Shown: one piece after another, positions 1 through 8,289 of the stretch
How positions within the stretch are numbered: position 1 is the stretch's first letter
Layout: each line of letters begins with the position of its first letter
Assembly: GCA_038318385.1 (NCBI GenBank)
Contig: JBBQCD010000002.1
Location: 80,920-144,919, forward strand
Direction of reading: 5' to 3'
DNA: 64,000 bases
DNA from: Schlegelella_A sp038318385
GTDB taxonomy: Bacteria > Pseudomonadota > Gammaproteobacteria > Burkholderiales > Burkholderiaceae_C
Notes under the pieces: generated by a model
What the model saw: the letters and a program-made list of their open reading frames with translations, nothing else
What the model was told of the DNA's origin: nothing
The model's database searches: none
Program-made: the position numbers and the translations under genes

Positions 1-554
1 CGCTTGACGTGCGGGAGCTTCTCCCAGGCGCCGACACCATCGAGGATGCGCGGCACCGCACGGGCCCAGCCCCACACCGCCATGTCGACCAGGGTGTAGT
101 CGTCGCCGAGCATGAAGGGGCGCGACGCGAGCCGCTCGTCGAGCAGCGTCCAGTGGCGCCAGGCCTCGAAGTCGTAGCGATTGACCGCATACGCCTTCGG
201 CTCGGGCGCGAAGTGCTTGAAGTGCACCGCCTGACCCGAATAGGGGCCGATACCGGTCGCCACGAACATCAGCCAGGAATACATCTCGGCGCGGGCCTGC
301 GGCGAACTGCCGGGCAGGAACAACCCGGTCTTTTCGCCGAGATAGAGCAGGATGGCATTGCTGTCGAAGACCACCGCCTCACCGTCGACGAGAGCCGGCG
401 TCTTGGCGTTCGGATTGATCGCCCGGAAGGCCGGGTCATGCTGCTCGCCCTTGCGGGTATCGACGGGCACCACCTCGTAGGGAAGGCGGGCTTCCTCGAG
501 AAAGAGGGCGACCTTCGCCGGATTCGGGGAGGGGTGGTAGTAGAGCTTGATCAC
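1..554 (-). CDS. Glutathione S-transferase family protein (3' end cut by window edge)
   Basis: About 184 codons are visible, starting at a GTG and running off the left edge, so the C-terminus is missing. The N-terminal part (about residues 1-80) is thioredoxin-like: IKLYYHPSP opens it, and NPNAKTPALVD (about 47-57) with FDSNAILLYL (about 63-72) is the glutathione gamma-glutamyl contact region of GST. An alpha-helical C-terminal domain follows. The closest match I recall is the YfcG/YghU (Nu-class) type. Known family roles are glutathione-dependent disulfide reduction or conjugation in the cytoplasm; the substrate is unknown here. It lies downstream of the thiolase operon on the same strand, across a gap of over 400 bases, so co-transcription is doubtful. 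The family call is secure; the exact start is less so. Confidence 0.8.
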   Translation of the reverse strand, partial: MIKLYYHPSPNPAKVALFLEEARLPYEVVPVDTRKGEQHDPAFRAINPNAKTPALVDGEAVVFDSNAILLYLGEKTGLFLPGSSPQARAEMYSWLMFVATGIGPYSGQAVHFKHFAPEPKAYAVNRYDFEAWRHWTLLDERLASRPFMLGDDYTLVDMAVWGWARAVPRILDGVGAWEKLPHVK

Positions 555-977
555 GACGGTGTCTTTCAGGTCTGGAGAGGGACTGCGGGCGTGCGAGGCC
601 GGCAGCTGCGAACCGACGGCCTTCGCCCGGTGCAAGCTCGGGGGCGCCCGATCCTACAGCCGAAGCGGCGAATCTCTTGCACCCGGCGCCCGGTGCGCGG
701 CGTAACTTTGCATCATCGGATCGCCACCCTTCAAAGGCCTGATCCGGTTACCGGCGACTCCCATGATCACCATCGACAAATTCGAACTCGTCAGCGACGC
801 CCTTCAGGGAGCGGATGCCCACGACAGGGGCATCCTCAGGCATCACAACCCCTTCGCCCTCACGGCACTCGTGGCTCGCGTGCGCGGCGAGCGAGAAGTG
901 TTGTTGTGCGTTCACGCGGCCGCGTGGTGGGCTGGTTGGGATCGCGCCCGGACGCTCGACTGAGGCGAGGCGAGCAC
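555..977. other. 423-base gap without a convincing gene; hairpin inside
   Basis: No reading frame here has recognisable protein character. A 66-codon frame at 763-963 on the plus strand resembles nothing I know. The clearest structure is a perfect 8-bp inverted repeat with a 7-base loop (GGATGCCC at 813-820, GGGCATCC at 828-835). It lies about 145 bases beyond the thiolase stop and could end that operon, but it has no T tract. Confidence 0.4.
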
Positions 978-2216
978 TCAGGCCTGCAGCCTTTCGACGA
1001 CGAAGCTTACGACGGTGGCGCAGGAGCCACCGATGTTCAGCGTCTGGATGCGCTCGGCCCCTTCGATCTGACAATCGCCGGCCTGCCCCGTGACCTGACG
1101 TGCGGCGTCCAGCAGCATCCGGGCCCCGGTCGCACCGACCGGATGTCCGCAGCCGATCAGGCCCCCGCTCATGTTCACGGGGCATGCGCCGCCGGCCTCG
1201 ATCCGCCCGTCTTCGACCGCCTGCCAACCCTGTCCGGGTGGGGTGAGGCCGAGATGGTCCAGTGCCATGTATTCGGTCATCGTGAAGCAGTCGTGGGTTT
1301 CGACACCGCCGATCGCCTCGATGCCGGAGATCGCGGCGCGCCGCCACGCGTCTTCGATCGTCGCGCGCACGTGGGGAAACACGTAGGTGGCGTCGGCGCT
1401 GCGCTCGAACTTGTCGAGCAGCCGCAAGCCGGCGTTGCGATGGCCCCAGCCGGCGATGCGCGGCAGGTCGTCGAGGGTCAGCCCGCGCTGCGCGGCGTAG
1501 TCGCGGGCGAAAGCACGCGAAGCCAGCACCACCGCGCAGGCGCCGTCGGTGATCTGGCCGCAGTCCTGGCGCCGCGTGCCGGGCTCGATGATCGGGTTGG
1601 CGACGTCGTCGTCGGTGAACGCATCGGGCTCGAAGTTCCACTTGCGCGTCTGCGCAAGCGGATTGCGCCGGGCATGGGCGTAGTTGAGCTCGGCAATCCG
1701 GTTGAGGTGCCGCCGGTCCAGCCCGTAGCGACGCTCGTACTCCTGCGCCAGCAGCCCGAACGCTGCCGGCCACATGAAGCGGCATTCGATGTCTTCATGA
1801 TCCTGCCAGGCTGCGGCGTTCTGGTTCTGCGAGGCCACGTCGCCCGGCACGTTCTTGAACTCCTCGACGCCGAGCACCAGCGCGCAGTCGTAGCGGCCAG
1901 CCTCGATCTCTGCCGTCGCGGCGAGGATGCCGAGCGACGAGGAGGCGCAGGCGCCCTCGTGGCGCATCGCCGGCACGCCCCAGAGCGCCGGGACGACCTG
2001 CGCGACCATGGCACCGAGGTGGGCCTGGCGCCGCTGCAGTTCGCCGAAGGCGTTTCCGACATGAATGCTGCCGATCGCCGCGGCGTCGAGCGCGCACGCC
2101 TCGAGCGCGCCTTCGGTCGCCTCGCGGACGAGGTCGGAAATGTCCTCGCCGTGGCGCGACCAGACCTTGGCGAAATCCGTCTGGTGACCGCCGAGGATGT
2201 AGACCGGATCGCTCAT
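978..2216 (-). CDS. Thiolase-family acyl-CoA acetyltransferase (SCP-x/acetyl-CoA acetyltransferase type)
   Basis: This 412-residue protein has the thiolase fold. The nucleophilic Cys is at about residue 90 in GACASSSLG, a His lies in ETHDCFT, and the C-terminal GLIGCGHPVGATG (Cys 356, His 358) is the second catalytic motif. Thiolases cleave 3-ketoacyl-CoA with CoA, or condense acyl-CoAs, in the cytoplasm. The sequence looks more like the SCP-x group than classical FadA/PhaA. SCP-x-like thiolases are often paired with a DUF35 OB-fold protein, and none is present. Its ATG overlaps the stop of the upstream gene by four bases, so translation is coupled. It is the last gene of a leftward operon with a CoA ligase, which suggests it removes acetyl-CoA or propionyl-CoA at the end of a beta-oxidation-like sequence. 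Confidence 0.85.
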   Translation of the reverse strand: MSDPVYILGGHQTDFAKVWSRHGEDISDLVREATEGALEACALDAAAIGSIHVGNAFGELQRRQAHLGAMVAQVVPALWGVPAMRHEGACASSSLGILAATAEIEAGRYDCALVLGVEEFKNVPGDVASQNQNAAAWQDHEDIECRFMWPAAFGLLAQEYERRYGLDRRHLNRIAELNYAHARRNPLAQTRKWNFEPDAFTDDDVANPIIEPGTRRQDCGQITDGACAVVLASRAFARDYAAQRGLTLDDLPRIAGWGHRNAGLRLLDKFERSADATYVFPHVRATIEDAWRRAAISGIEAIGGVETHDCFTMTEYMALDHLGLTPPGQGWQAVEDGRIEAGGACPVNMSGGLIGCGHPVGATGARMLLDAARQVTGQAGDCQIEGAERIQTLNIGGSCATVVSFVVERLQA

Positions 2217-3196
2217 CGGATGACTCCCCTGGACAGATGCTGCAGGCGCTCGACCGCGGCATCGTATTCGCTGCAGAGCCGGTCTACCACCCGGGCGACC
2301 GGTTCGATCGCGCGCACCGTACCGAGACCCTGGCCGGCGGCCCACACCTCTTTCCACTTCTTGGTCTCGAACGACTGGCTGCTGTCGTAGCGGCGGACCG
2401 GCGCCGCGGGCATGTTGTCCGGATCGAGGCCGTTGGCGCGCAGCGAGGGCTTCAGCCAGCTCGCCGGCGTGCCGGAGATGCCGGCGCTGACGACCAGGTC
2501 GTCGATATTGCTGTCGACGATCATCTGCTTGTAGGCCATCGGCGCCATGCTTTCCTCGGTGGGAATGAAGCGCGTGCCCATGTAGACGCAGTCGGCACCT
2601 GCGGCGATCGCCCCGGCGATCCCCCAGCCATCGCCGATGCCGCCGCCGACGACGATGGGTCCGTCGAAGAATTCGCGGATGGCGCCGATGAACGCGAACG
2701 GCGACAAGAAGCCGGTGTGCCCGCCGGCACCGGCCGACACGCAGGCCAGACCGTCGGCGCCCGCGGCCAGTGCCTTCTTCGCCAGGCCGACGCTGATGAC
2801 GTCGGCGAACACCAGGCCGCCATAGGCCTGCACGACCTCGATTGCGGGCTTCGGGCTGCCGAGCGCGGTGACGACGACCGGCGGCTTGTAGCGGGCGATC
2901 AGCGCGAGATCCTGCGGCAGCCGCGTATTCGAGGAATGGGTGACGAGGTTCGCGCACCACGGACCGAGGCACACGCCGGGCATCTCGTCCCGGGCCCGGG
3001 CCAGGCCCTCGGTGATCGTCTTCATCCAGACGTCGAGGACCTCGATCGGCCGCGCGTTCGGGGTCGGGAACGCGCCGATGATGCCCGCCCTGCAGGCGGC
3101 GAGCACCAGGTCCGGTCCGGAGATGAGGAACATCGGCGCGGCAAAGACCGGCAACCGGAGCGCGAACGGAAGCCTCGAGGAGGCTGTCGCGATCAT
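2213..3196 (-). CDS. Nitronate monooxygenase / 2-nitropropane dioxygenase family flavoprotein
   Basis: This is a 327-residue TIM-barrel FMN protein. PVFAAPMFLISGP near the N-terminus is the typical first strand and FMN contact. GGHTG, about halfway, carries the family His, and GGGIGDGWGIAGAI with GADCVYMGTRF is the phosphate-binding end. Known members oxidise alkyl nitronates, but many act as enoyl-reductase-like or uncharacterised flavoenzymes, and in CoA-pathway operons the substrate is usually not a nitronate. It overlaps the hydrolase upstream and the thiolase downstream by four bases each, so the three proteins are probably made together. I infer a redox step on a CoA- or carboxylic-acid intermediate. 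Confidence 0.8.
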   Translation of the reverse strand: MIATASSRLPFALRLPVFAAPMFLISGPDLVLAACRAGIIGAFPTPNARPIEVLDVWMKTITEGLARARDEMPGVCLGPWCANLVTHSSNTRLPQDLALIARYKPPVVVTALGSPKPAIEVVQAYGGLVFADVISVGLAKKALAAGADGLACVSAGAGGHTGFLSPFAFIGAIREFFDGPIVVGGGIGDGWGIAGAIAAGADCVYMGTRFIPTEESMAPMAYKQMIVDSNIDDLVVSAGISGTPASWLKPSLRANGLDPDNMPAAPVRRYDSSQSFETKKWKEVWAAGQGLGTVRAIEPVARVVDRLCSEYDAAVERLQHLSRGVIR

Positions 3197-3909
3197 GCGT
3201 CCACCCTGGCCAGCAGTTCGCGCAGCGCAGCGGCGACGCAGTCGGGCTGCTCGAGCGGCGTCATGTGGTTCGCGCCGGCGATCAGCGCGAGCGTCGACCG
3301 GCGCAACAGTGCCGCGGTCTCGCGGGAGAGCGCCGGCGGCAGGACGCGATCGGCATCGGCGCAGAGCACCAGCGCCGGCACATCGAGCGCGCGGAGGATC
3401 TCGCGATGGTCGCCGCGGCCGACGATCGCCCGCAACTGGCGCACCGCGTTGTCCGCACCGACGCGCAGCGCCATCTGGCGAAAGACATCCATCAGCACCG
3501 GGTTGTCCAGGTTGTCGGGGTGGAAGTTCACCGGCAGCAGGGCCTCGACGGTGCGAGCCATGTCGCGCACGATGGCTCCGCCGAGGCGTTCACGCAGTGG
3601 AATGTTCTCGGCCGCCTCGGGCCGGCTGGAGGTGTCAACGAGCGCCACGCCGGCAGCCCTGCGCGCCGGGCGCGCCAGCATCGCGATGACGACGTAGCCG
3701 CCCATCGAGAACCCGCACGGGACGACCGGCGTGGCCGAGGGCACGTCGCCGACGAGCGCCCAGGCGGCAGCCGCCATCTCGTCGATGCTCTCCCCGGGAA
3801 GGACACCGGCGATCCGGACCTCCACGCTGTCGCGCAGGCGCGTGGCCACATCGGTCCAGACGCGTTCGTCGTTGAGGAAACCCGGAATCATCAGCAGCAC
3901 CGGCTTCAT
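3193..3909 (-). CDS. Alpha/beta-fold hydrolase
   Basis: A 238-residue alpha/beta hydrolase. The nucleophile elbow is GFSMGG (Ser about 68), an acid lies in ADADRVLPP, and the catalytic His is in GANHMTPLEQP near the C-terminus. LLMIPGFLND gives the HG-type oxyanion strand. I chose the ATG at 3909 because AAAGG lies a few bases before it; an ATG five codons upstream is possible. The family cleaves esters, thioesters or C-C bonds. In this operon (CoA ligase upstream, NMO and thiolase downstream) a thioesterase or ester hydrolase role fits, but no substrate can be read from the sequence. Confidence 0.8.
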   Translation of the reverse strand: MKPVLLMIPGFLNDERVWTDVATRLRDSVEVRIAGVLPGESIDEMAAAAWALVGDVPSATPVVPCGFSMGGYVVIAMLARPARRAAGVALVDTSSRPEAAENIPLRERLGGAIVRDMARTVEALLPVNFHPDNLDNPVLMDVFRQMALRVGADNAVRQLRAIVGRGDHREILRALDVPALVLCADADRVLPPALSRETAALLRRSTLALIAGANHMTPLEQPDCVAAALRELLARVDA

Positions 3910-3943
3910 CGAATCGCCTTTCATTTGCGAACCGGAAATGTAT

Positions 3944-5683
3944 TCATGCGACCGCAGCGCCCAGGCGAGCCGCCTGCGCACGCAACTCGCGCTTGAGCAG
4001 CTTGCCGACCGGATTGCGCGGCAACGCGTCGAGCACGAGCAGCAGTTCGGGCAGCTTGAACACGGCCACGCGCTGCTCGTCCCGCAGGAAGGCGCTCAGT
4101 TCCTCGAGGCGCGGCGTCGCGCCCGGGCTGGCGACGATGCAGGCACAGACGCGTTCGCCGAGGATCGCGTCGGGGACGCCGACCACGGCGGCCTCGGCGA
4201 CGCCGGGGCACCCGAGCAGGAGGTTCTCGACCTCTTCGGACGAGATGTTGACGCCGCCGCGGATCACCAGGTCCTTGGAGCGGCCGGCATAGCGGTAGAA
4301 CTCGCCCGCCTCGCCGACGATCTCGAAGAGGTCGCCGCTGCGGTAGAACCCCTGATCATCGAACGCGCGCCGGCTCTGTTCGGGCGCGCCGAAGTAGCCG
4401 CTGAAGATCGTCGGGCCGGAAAACCGCAGCTCGCCGACGCGGCCCGCATCGACGATGTCTTCGCCGCTGTCGATGTCGACCAGCCGCGTGCGCACCTTGC
4501 GCGTCGTCGACACGCTCCAGTTGCGGCCGGGCGCGTCGGCGCGCGGGAACACGCGGGCACGCAGTGCCGGGTCGGGGATGTCGATGTCGTTGCCGGCGAG
4601 CGCGGCACCTTCGTTCGAGCCGAAGTAGTTGACGATCTGCACGCCGTACCGTTCGGCGAAACCCTGGACCATCCATTCCGACAGCGGCGCCGAGCCGGAG
4701 CCGATGCGTGCCAGCCGCCGAAAGTCGATGCCTTCGAGCAGGGTCTCGTTCTGCAGCAGCATGTTCAGGACCGCCGGCGGCGCGACGGTGTAGTCGATGC
4801 GCTCGTTGCGCAACTGCGCCAGGAAGACCGGCAGGTTGAACGGGTGGTGCTGGACCACCGTCGCGCCGAGGACCAGCCAGGCGGCGAAGGCCGTCGACAG
4901 GCCCGCCATGTTGACGAACGGGAACGGGTTGAGCAGGCGCACGTGAGGCTGCAGACGCGCCGCGTCGATGATCGACGGCGCCACGACCAGCCACTCGTTG
5001 TGGCTGCGCGGCACGCCCTTGGGCTGCGCTTCCGTGCCCGAGGTCCAGCAGACCGTGAAGACGTCGTTCGCGGTCACCGCGGCGGCGGCCTCGGCGGCGT
5101 CGAGGCGCCCGACTTCCGCCGCGTCGGCGCACCAGTCAGCGTTACGCTCCAGGGCCACGACGCCCTCCTCGTGCCCGGCACACCAGGCGAAGACATGGCG
5201 CAACGCGGGCTGGGAAGCGCGAAGACCGACGAACATCTGCGCCGCCCGATGGGGCCGCTCGGCATGGCCGATGCGGCCGAAGGTCACGACAGCGGCGGCC
5301 GCCGTCAGGCGCAGGATCTGGGCGAGCTCGTGCTCGCGATACTGCACCGGCACCGGCGAGACGATGAGGCCCAGGCGCGCGCAGGCGAGGTAGACCGCGA
5401 ACTGCTCGACGCAGTTCGGCAACTGCACGACGACGCGCTCGTCGCGGACCAGGCCCGCATCGAGGAACGCCAGCGCGACCGCGTCGGCCCGATCGCCGAG
5501 TTGCGACCAGGTCCAGCGCGCCGGTGCGCCGTCGGCGAAGTCGGCACGGTTCAGGGCGTCGACGACGGCCTCGGCGTCGGGCCTTGCGGCCCGGTGCTGC
5601 GCAAAGAGCTGCCACAGCGTCTCGTGGCCCCACCAGCCCTGCGCCGAATACGCGTCGATCTTGTCCTGCGGGACGAGGATCAT
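3944..5683 (-). CDS. AMP-forming acyl-CoA synthetase/ligase
   Basis: A 579-residue member of the ANL (adenylate-forming) superfamily. The P-loop motif is TSGTEAQPKGVPRSH in the middle, the hinge region is GDLFEIVGEAGEFYRYAGR, and the C-terminal catalytic Lys is in PRNPVGKLLKREL. It activates a carboxylate to acyl-AMP and then acyl-CoA. The overall pattern is closest to the 2,3-dihydroxybenzoate-AMP ligase and cyclohexanecarboxylate-CoA ligase branch, which suggests a cyclic or aromatic acid. It sits 28 bases after a carotenoid-oxygenase-family gene and before hydrolase, NMO and thiolase genes, so it probably activates the acid made after oxidative C=C cleavage. The start at MILVPQDK matches the usual family N-terminus; a longer frame upstream overlaps the neighbour and is rejected. 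Confidence 0.88.
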   Translation of the reverse strand: MILVPQDKIDAYSAQGWWGHETLWQLFAQHRAARPDAEAVVDALNRADFADGAPARWTWSQLGDRADAVALAFLDAGLVRDERVVVQLPNCVEQFAVYLACARLGLIVSPVPVQYREHELAQILRLTAAAAVVTFGRIGHAERPHRAAQMFVGLRASQPALRHVFAWCAGHEEGVVALERNADWCADAAEVGRLDAAEAAAAVTANDVFTVCWTSGTEAQPKGVPRSHNEWLVVAPSIIDAARLQPHVRLLNPFPFVNMAGLSTAFAAWLVLGATVVQHHPFNLPVFLAQLRNERIDYTVAPPAVLNMLLQNETLLEGIDFRRLARIGSGSAPLSEWMVQGFAERYGVQIVNYFGSNEGAALAGNDIDIPDPALRARVFPRADAPGRNWSVSTTRKVRTRLVDIDSGEDIVDAGRVGELRFSGPTIFSGYFGAPEQSRRAFDDQGFYRSGDLFEIVGEAGEFYRYAGRSKDLVIRGGVNISSEEVENLLLGCPGVAEAAVVGVPDAILGERVCACIVASPGATPRLEELSAFLRDEQRVAVFKLPELLLVLDALPRNPVGKLLKRELRAQAARLGAAVA

Positions 5684-5711
5684 CGAGAGGTCTCCGTCAC
5701 GATGGTCACGC

Positions 5712-7181
5712 TCACCAGCCGCGGGCCAGGCGCCCGGCGCTGACCCAGGTGGCATGGAAGCCCGGCGGCACGGCCTGCGGCAGCAGCACCTGCGCGAGCG
5801 GGCCGCCGCCGAAGTTGCGGGCATCGAATATCTGGATCTCGGAGCGCGACTCGCGGGCATTCCAGACGAAGCTGACGAGGTAGCCGTGGTCCTCGGTCTC
5901 GGCCGCGTCGGCGGGGGCGAACGGCGCCTCGCTGTAGAAGAAGTCGCGGCCTTCGCTCCAGGCCTGCGCGCTGCCGCGCTCGAGGTCGTACTTCACCAGC
6001 CCCGCGAAGCGCGGCTGCATGCGACTCTCGCGCACCATCGCAATGTGATACGAGTACCGGGTGCGCTGCCCCCGGAGCCGGTTGTTGACCATCGGGAACT
6101 CGGTGCAGAAGACGTCGTCGACGATGCGCTCGCGGGTCTTGCCGGTGACGAGGTCGAAGCGCCACTCGTGGAAGACGAAGTCGCGATGCATCACCGACCA
6201 CATCTTGGCGAACTTCTCGGCCTCGATGTTGCCGTCGAGGTCGCGCGGCAGCCGGAACGGGGTGCCGAGCATGACGATCTCGTCGCCCTCCTCCCACGCG
6301 TTGGCCACGTGCAGCATGTAGTTCGGCGCCGCCTCGAACCAGCGGATGTCCGCCGCCGAGCCGCGGCGCGGCACGACCGCGAACCGGCTCGGCCAGTCGG
6401 CGTGGAAGCGCAGCTTGTGACGCCCGGCGGCGAGCGCGCCGGCATCGTAGACAAGCGGGAAGTCGTGGAGGATGGCGTAGTTTTCGGTGAACGCCATGTC
6501 GTGCGGCAGGCGCGGCCCCGGCAGTTCCACGGGAATGCGGTGGACGAGACGGCCGCCGCGATCGACGACGCCGTAGTGCATGTACGGCGCCTCCTTGCCG
6601 TAGTCGAAGAACAGGAATTCGCCGGTGCGCTCGTCGACCTTCGAATGGGCCGAAGCGGCCAGTCCGTCGGCCGTGCCGAAACGCGCCGGGCCGAGCGTCT
6701 CCAGCGTCATCGGGTCGAGGTGGTACATGCCTCCGGCGAGGTACCACATCGTCACCAGCTTGCCGTTGTGGAAGGCGATGTCGGTGTTCGACGTGTTCTT
6801 CAGCGGCATGTCGGGACGGTCGCGGCGCGGCGCCTCGTGCAGCCCCTTCCACAGTGCGCACCCCGCGCCGAGTTCCTCGGCCAGCGGCGCGGTGCCGATC
6901 CAGCGGTTGCGGTAGCGCACCGTGCCCCGGTCGAAGTACGCCGCGTGGACCATGCCGTCGCCGTCGTACCAGTGGTAGCGGCCTTCGGCCGCGAAACGCC
7001 GGTTCGGGCCGTTGCGGAAATAGGCGCCGTTGAGGTCGGCCGGAACCTTGCCGATGACCTCGAGACGGTCCACGTCGAGCTCGCGCGTCACCGGCGTGAA
7101 GGCGCCCCGCAGGACCGGGGGCAGTTCGGCGTCCTCGCCAGCAGGAATTGCGGGGCGTTCCAGGACGGTCATGGTGCTCAT
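5712..7181 (-). CDS. Carotenoid oxygenase (RPE65/lignostilbene dioxygenase) family protein, paralogue 1
   Basis: A 489-residue seven-bladed-propeller non-haem iron enzyme. The four iron-binding His residues of the family can be placed: about H179 (SAHSKVDE), H227 (LPHDMAF), H291 (LHVANAWEE) and H476 (GFHATWV). The family cleaves C=C bonds with O2 to give aldehydes. Bacterial members of this length include lignostilbene dioxygenases and isoeugenol monooxygenase, so an alkenyl-aromatic substrate is plausible. The start at MSTMTV has GGAG just upstream. It lies between a tandem-HxlR regulator (13-base gap) and a CoA ligase (28-base gap) on the same strand. A second copy lies at 9358-10803; both share KNTSNTD and the His motifs but differ elsewhere, which implies different substrates or steps. 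Confidence 0.9.
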   Translation of the reverse strand: MSTMTVLERPAIPAGEDAELPPVLRGAFTPVTRELDVDRLEVIGKVPADLNGAYFRNGPNRRFAAEGRYHWYDGDGMVHAAYFDRGTVRYRNRWIGTAPLAEELGAGCALWKGLHEAPRRDRPDMPLKNTSNTDIAFHNGKLVTMWYLAGGMYHLDPMTLETLGPARFGTADGLAASAHSKVDERTGEFLFFDYGKEAPYMHYGVVDRGGRLVHRIPVELPGPRLPHDMAFTENYAILHDFPLVYDAGALAAGRHKLRFHADWPSRFAVVPRRGSAADIRWFEAAPNYMLHVANAWEEGDEIVMLGTPFRLPRDLDGNIEAEKFAKMWSVMHRDFVFHEWRFDLVTGKTRERIVDDVFCTEFPMVNNRLRGQRTRYSYHIAMVRESRMQPRFAGLVKYDLERGSAQAWSEGRDFFYSEAPFAPADAAETEDHGYLVSFVWNARESRSEIQIFDARNFGGGPLAQVLLPQAVPPGFHATWVSAGRLARGW

Positions 7182-7194
7182 CGTCGATCTCCGG

Positions 7195-8205
7195 TCAGGG
7201 GGTGGCCACGGTCTTCGGCATGCGCTCCGCCGCGACCCGGCGCGGGAGCAGTTCGCCGGCACAACGCGAGCAGGTGGCGAGCGCCTGCAGCGGTTGCCCG
7301 CAGGCACGGTGCCGACGCTGCATCGGCGGGGCACGGCGCGGATCGAGCCAGCGATCGGCCCACTGCACCAGGGCGATCGTCAGCGGAAAGACATCGCGGC
7401 TGCGCGGCGTGAGGCGATAGTCGAAGCGCCGTGCGTCTTCGGACGAGCGCTGCTTGTCGAGGAATCCGGCATCGACCAGCAGCGCCAGGCGCTGCGCGAG
7501 GATGTTCGACGAGATGCCGAGTTCGCGCTGCAGCACGTCAAAGGTGCGGCAACCGAGGAAGGCCGCGCCGAGGATCAGGTGCGTCCAGCGGTCGGCCGTG
7601 ATGAACGCGACGTTGCCCTCGGCCTGCGGCCCGCCGACGACGAAGCGGTCTCCGGTCCAGCGCCGCTCGCCCCGGGTCGCTGCAGGCTCGCGCTCCGGCG
7701 CCATCGTCCGCTCCTCGTAGTCGACGTCGGCGAGCGTGACCTCCTCGCGACAGGCGGCGCAGGCGAAGACCGGGCGCATTGCATGGCCGCAGTCGAGATG
7801 ACGCAGGCGGGCCGGATGGCGCGAACCGCTCGCCCCGCCCCAGCGATGGCTCCAGCGCCAGATCATCAACGCCCAGGGGTAGAGCGCGAGGCCGCGCGGC
7901 GTCAGGCGGTACTGCGCGTCCGACGACGCGAGGATGCCGTTGGTCACGAGGTCCTTCAGGCGCACGCTGAGCGTCTGGCGCGGGATCTCGAGGTGACGCT
8001 GGAAGACGTCGAAGTGACGCACGCCGAGGAAGGACTCGCGCAGGATGCGCTGCGTCCACCAGTCGCCGAGCACGTCGAGCGCGCGATTCAGCGAGGAATC
8101 GTGCAGGTGCCGCGCCACGCCCGGCGAGGCCGCGGCGGCAACGGCCCGCGCGGCAGCCGGCAGCTGCTTGCGGCCGGCCGGAAGGGACAGGGATTTCACT
8201 TGCAT
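7195..8205 (-). CDS. Tandem HxlR-type transcriptional regulator with two putative metal sites
   Basis: A 336-residue protein with two HxlR winged-helix domains: about 38-124 (LGDWWTQRILRESFLGVRHF) and about 196-288 (TADRWTHLILGAAFLGCRTF). Usual HxlR proteins have one domain of 100-150 residues and dimerise, so this is a natural single-chain dimer. Each domain is followed by the same spacing H-x2-C-x9-C-x2-C (H136, C139, C149, C152; H299, C302, C312, C315), which looks like a small zinc site. It is first in the leftward operon with oxygenase 1 and divergent from a Bug receptor gene, so it probably controls both. A near-perfect inverted repeat spans its own start. The inducer is unknown; an aldehyde or aromatic acid is likely. 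Confidence 0.87.
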   Translation of the reverse strand: MQVKSLSLPAGRKQLPAAARAVAAAASPGVARHLHDSSLNRALDVLGDWWTQRILRESFLGVRHFDVFQRHLEIPRQTLSVRLKDLVTNGILASSDAQYRLTPRGLALYPWALMIWRWSHRWGGASGSRHPARLRHLDCGHAMRPVFACAACREEVTLADVDYEERTMAPEREPAATRGERRWTGDRFVVGGPQAEGNVAFITADRWTHLILGAAFLGCRTFDVLQRELGISSNILAQRLALLVDAGFLDKQRSSEDARRFDYRLTPRSRDVFPLTIALVQWADRWLDPRRAPPMQRRHRACGQPLQALATCSRCAGELLPRRVAAERMPKTVATP

Positions 8206-8247
8206 TGATAGACTGGAGGTTATTACACTGCCGACGTCGATGCAAGT
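8198..8247. promoter_or_regulatory. Inverted repeat between divergent regulator and Bug genes: candidate HxlR operator
   Basis: ACTTGCATTGA (8198-8208) and TCGATGCAAGT (8237-8247) are inverted copies matching at 10 of 11 positions, with centres about 39 bp apart. The left arm covers the start codon of the regulator. Between the arms, TTGCAT (8200-8205) and TTACAC (8223-8228), 17 bases apart, could be a rightward promoter for the Bug gene. The geometry fits a tandem-domain regulator holding two half-sites and repressing both directions. The repeat is seen; its function is inferred. Confidence 0.5.
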
Positions 8248-8289
8248 CCGCCGCGCACGCCGCGATCGCCAACCGCACAGGAACACACG

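Noticed and set aside
763..963. 66-codon plus-strand frame between GST and thiolase genes
   Set aside because: No ribosome site, no domain, and ends in the hairpin-containing gap; not supportable as a gene.
3731..7412. Long plus-strand frames opposite the CoA ligase and oxygenase 1
   Set aside because: They mirror the third-codon-position GC bias of the real genes and match no family.
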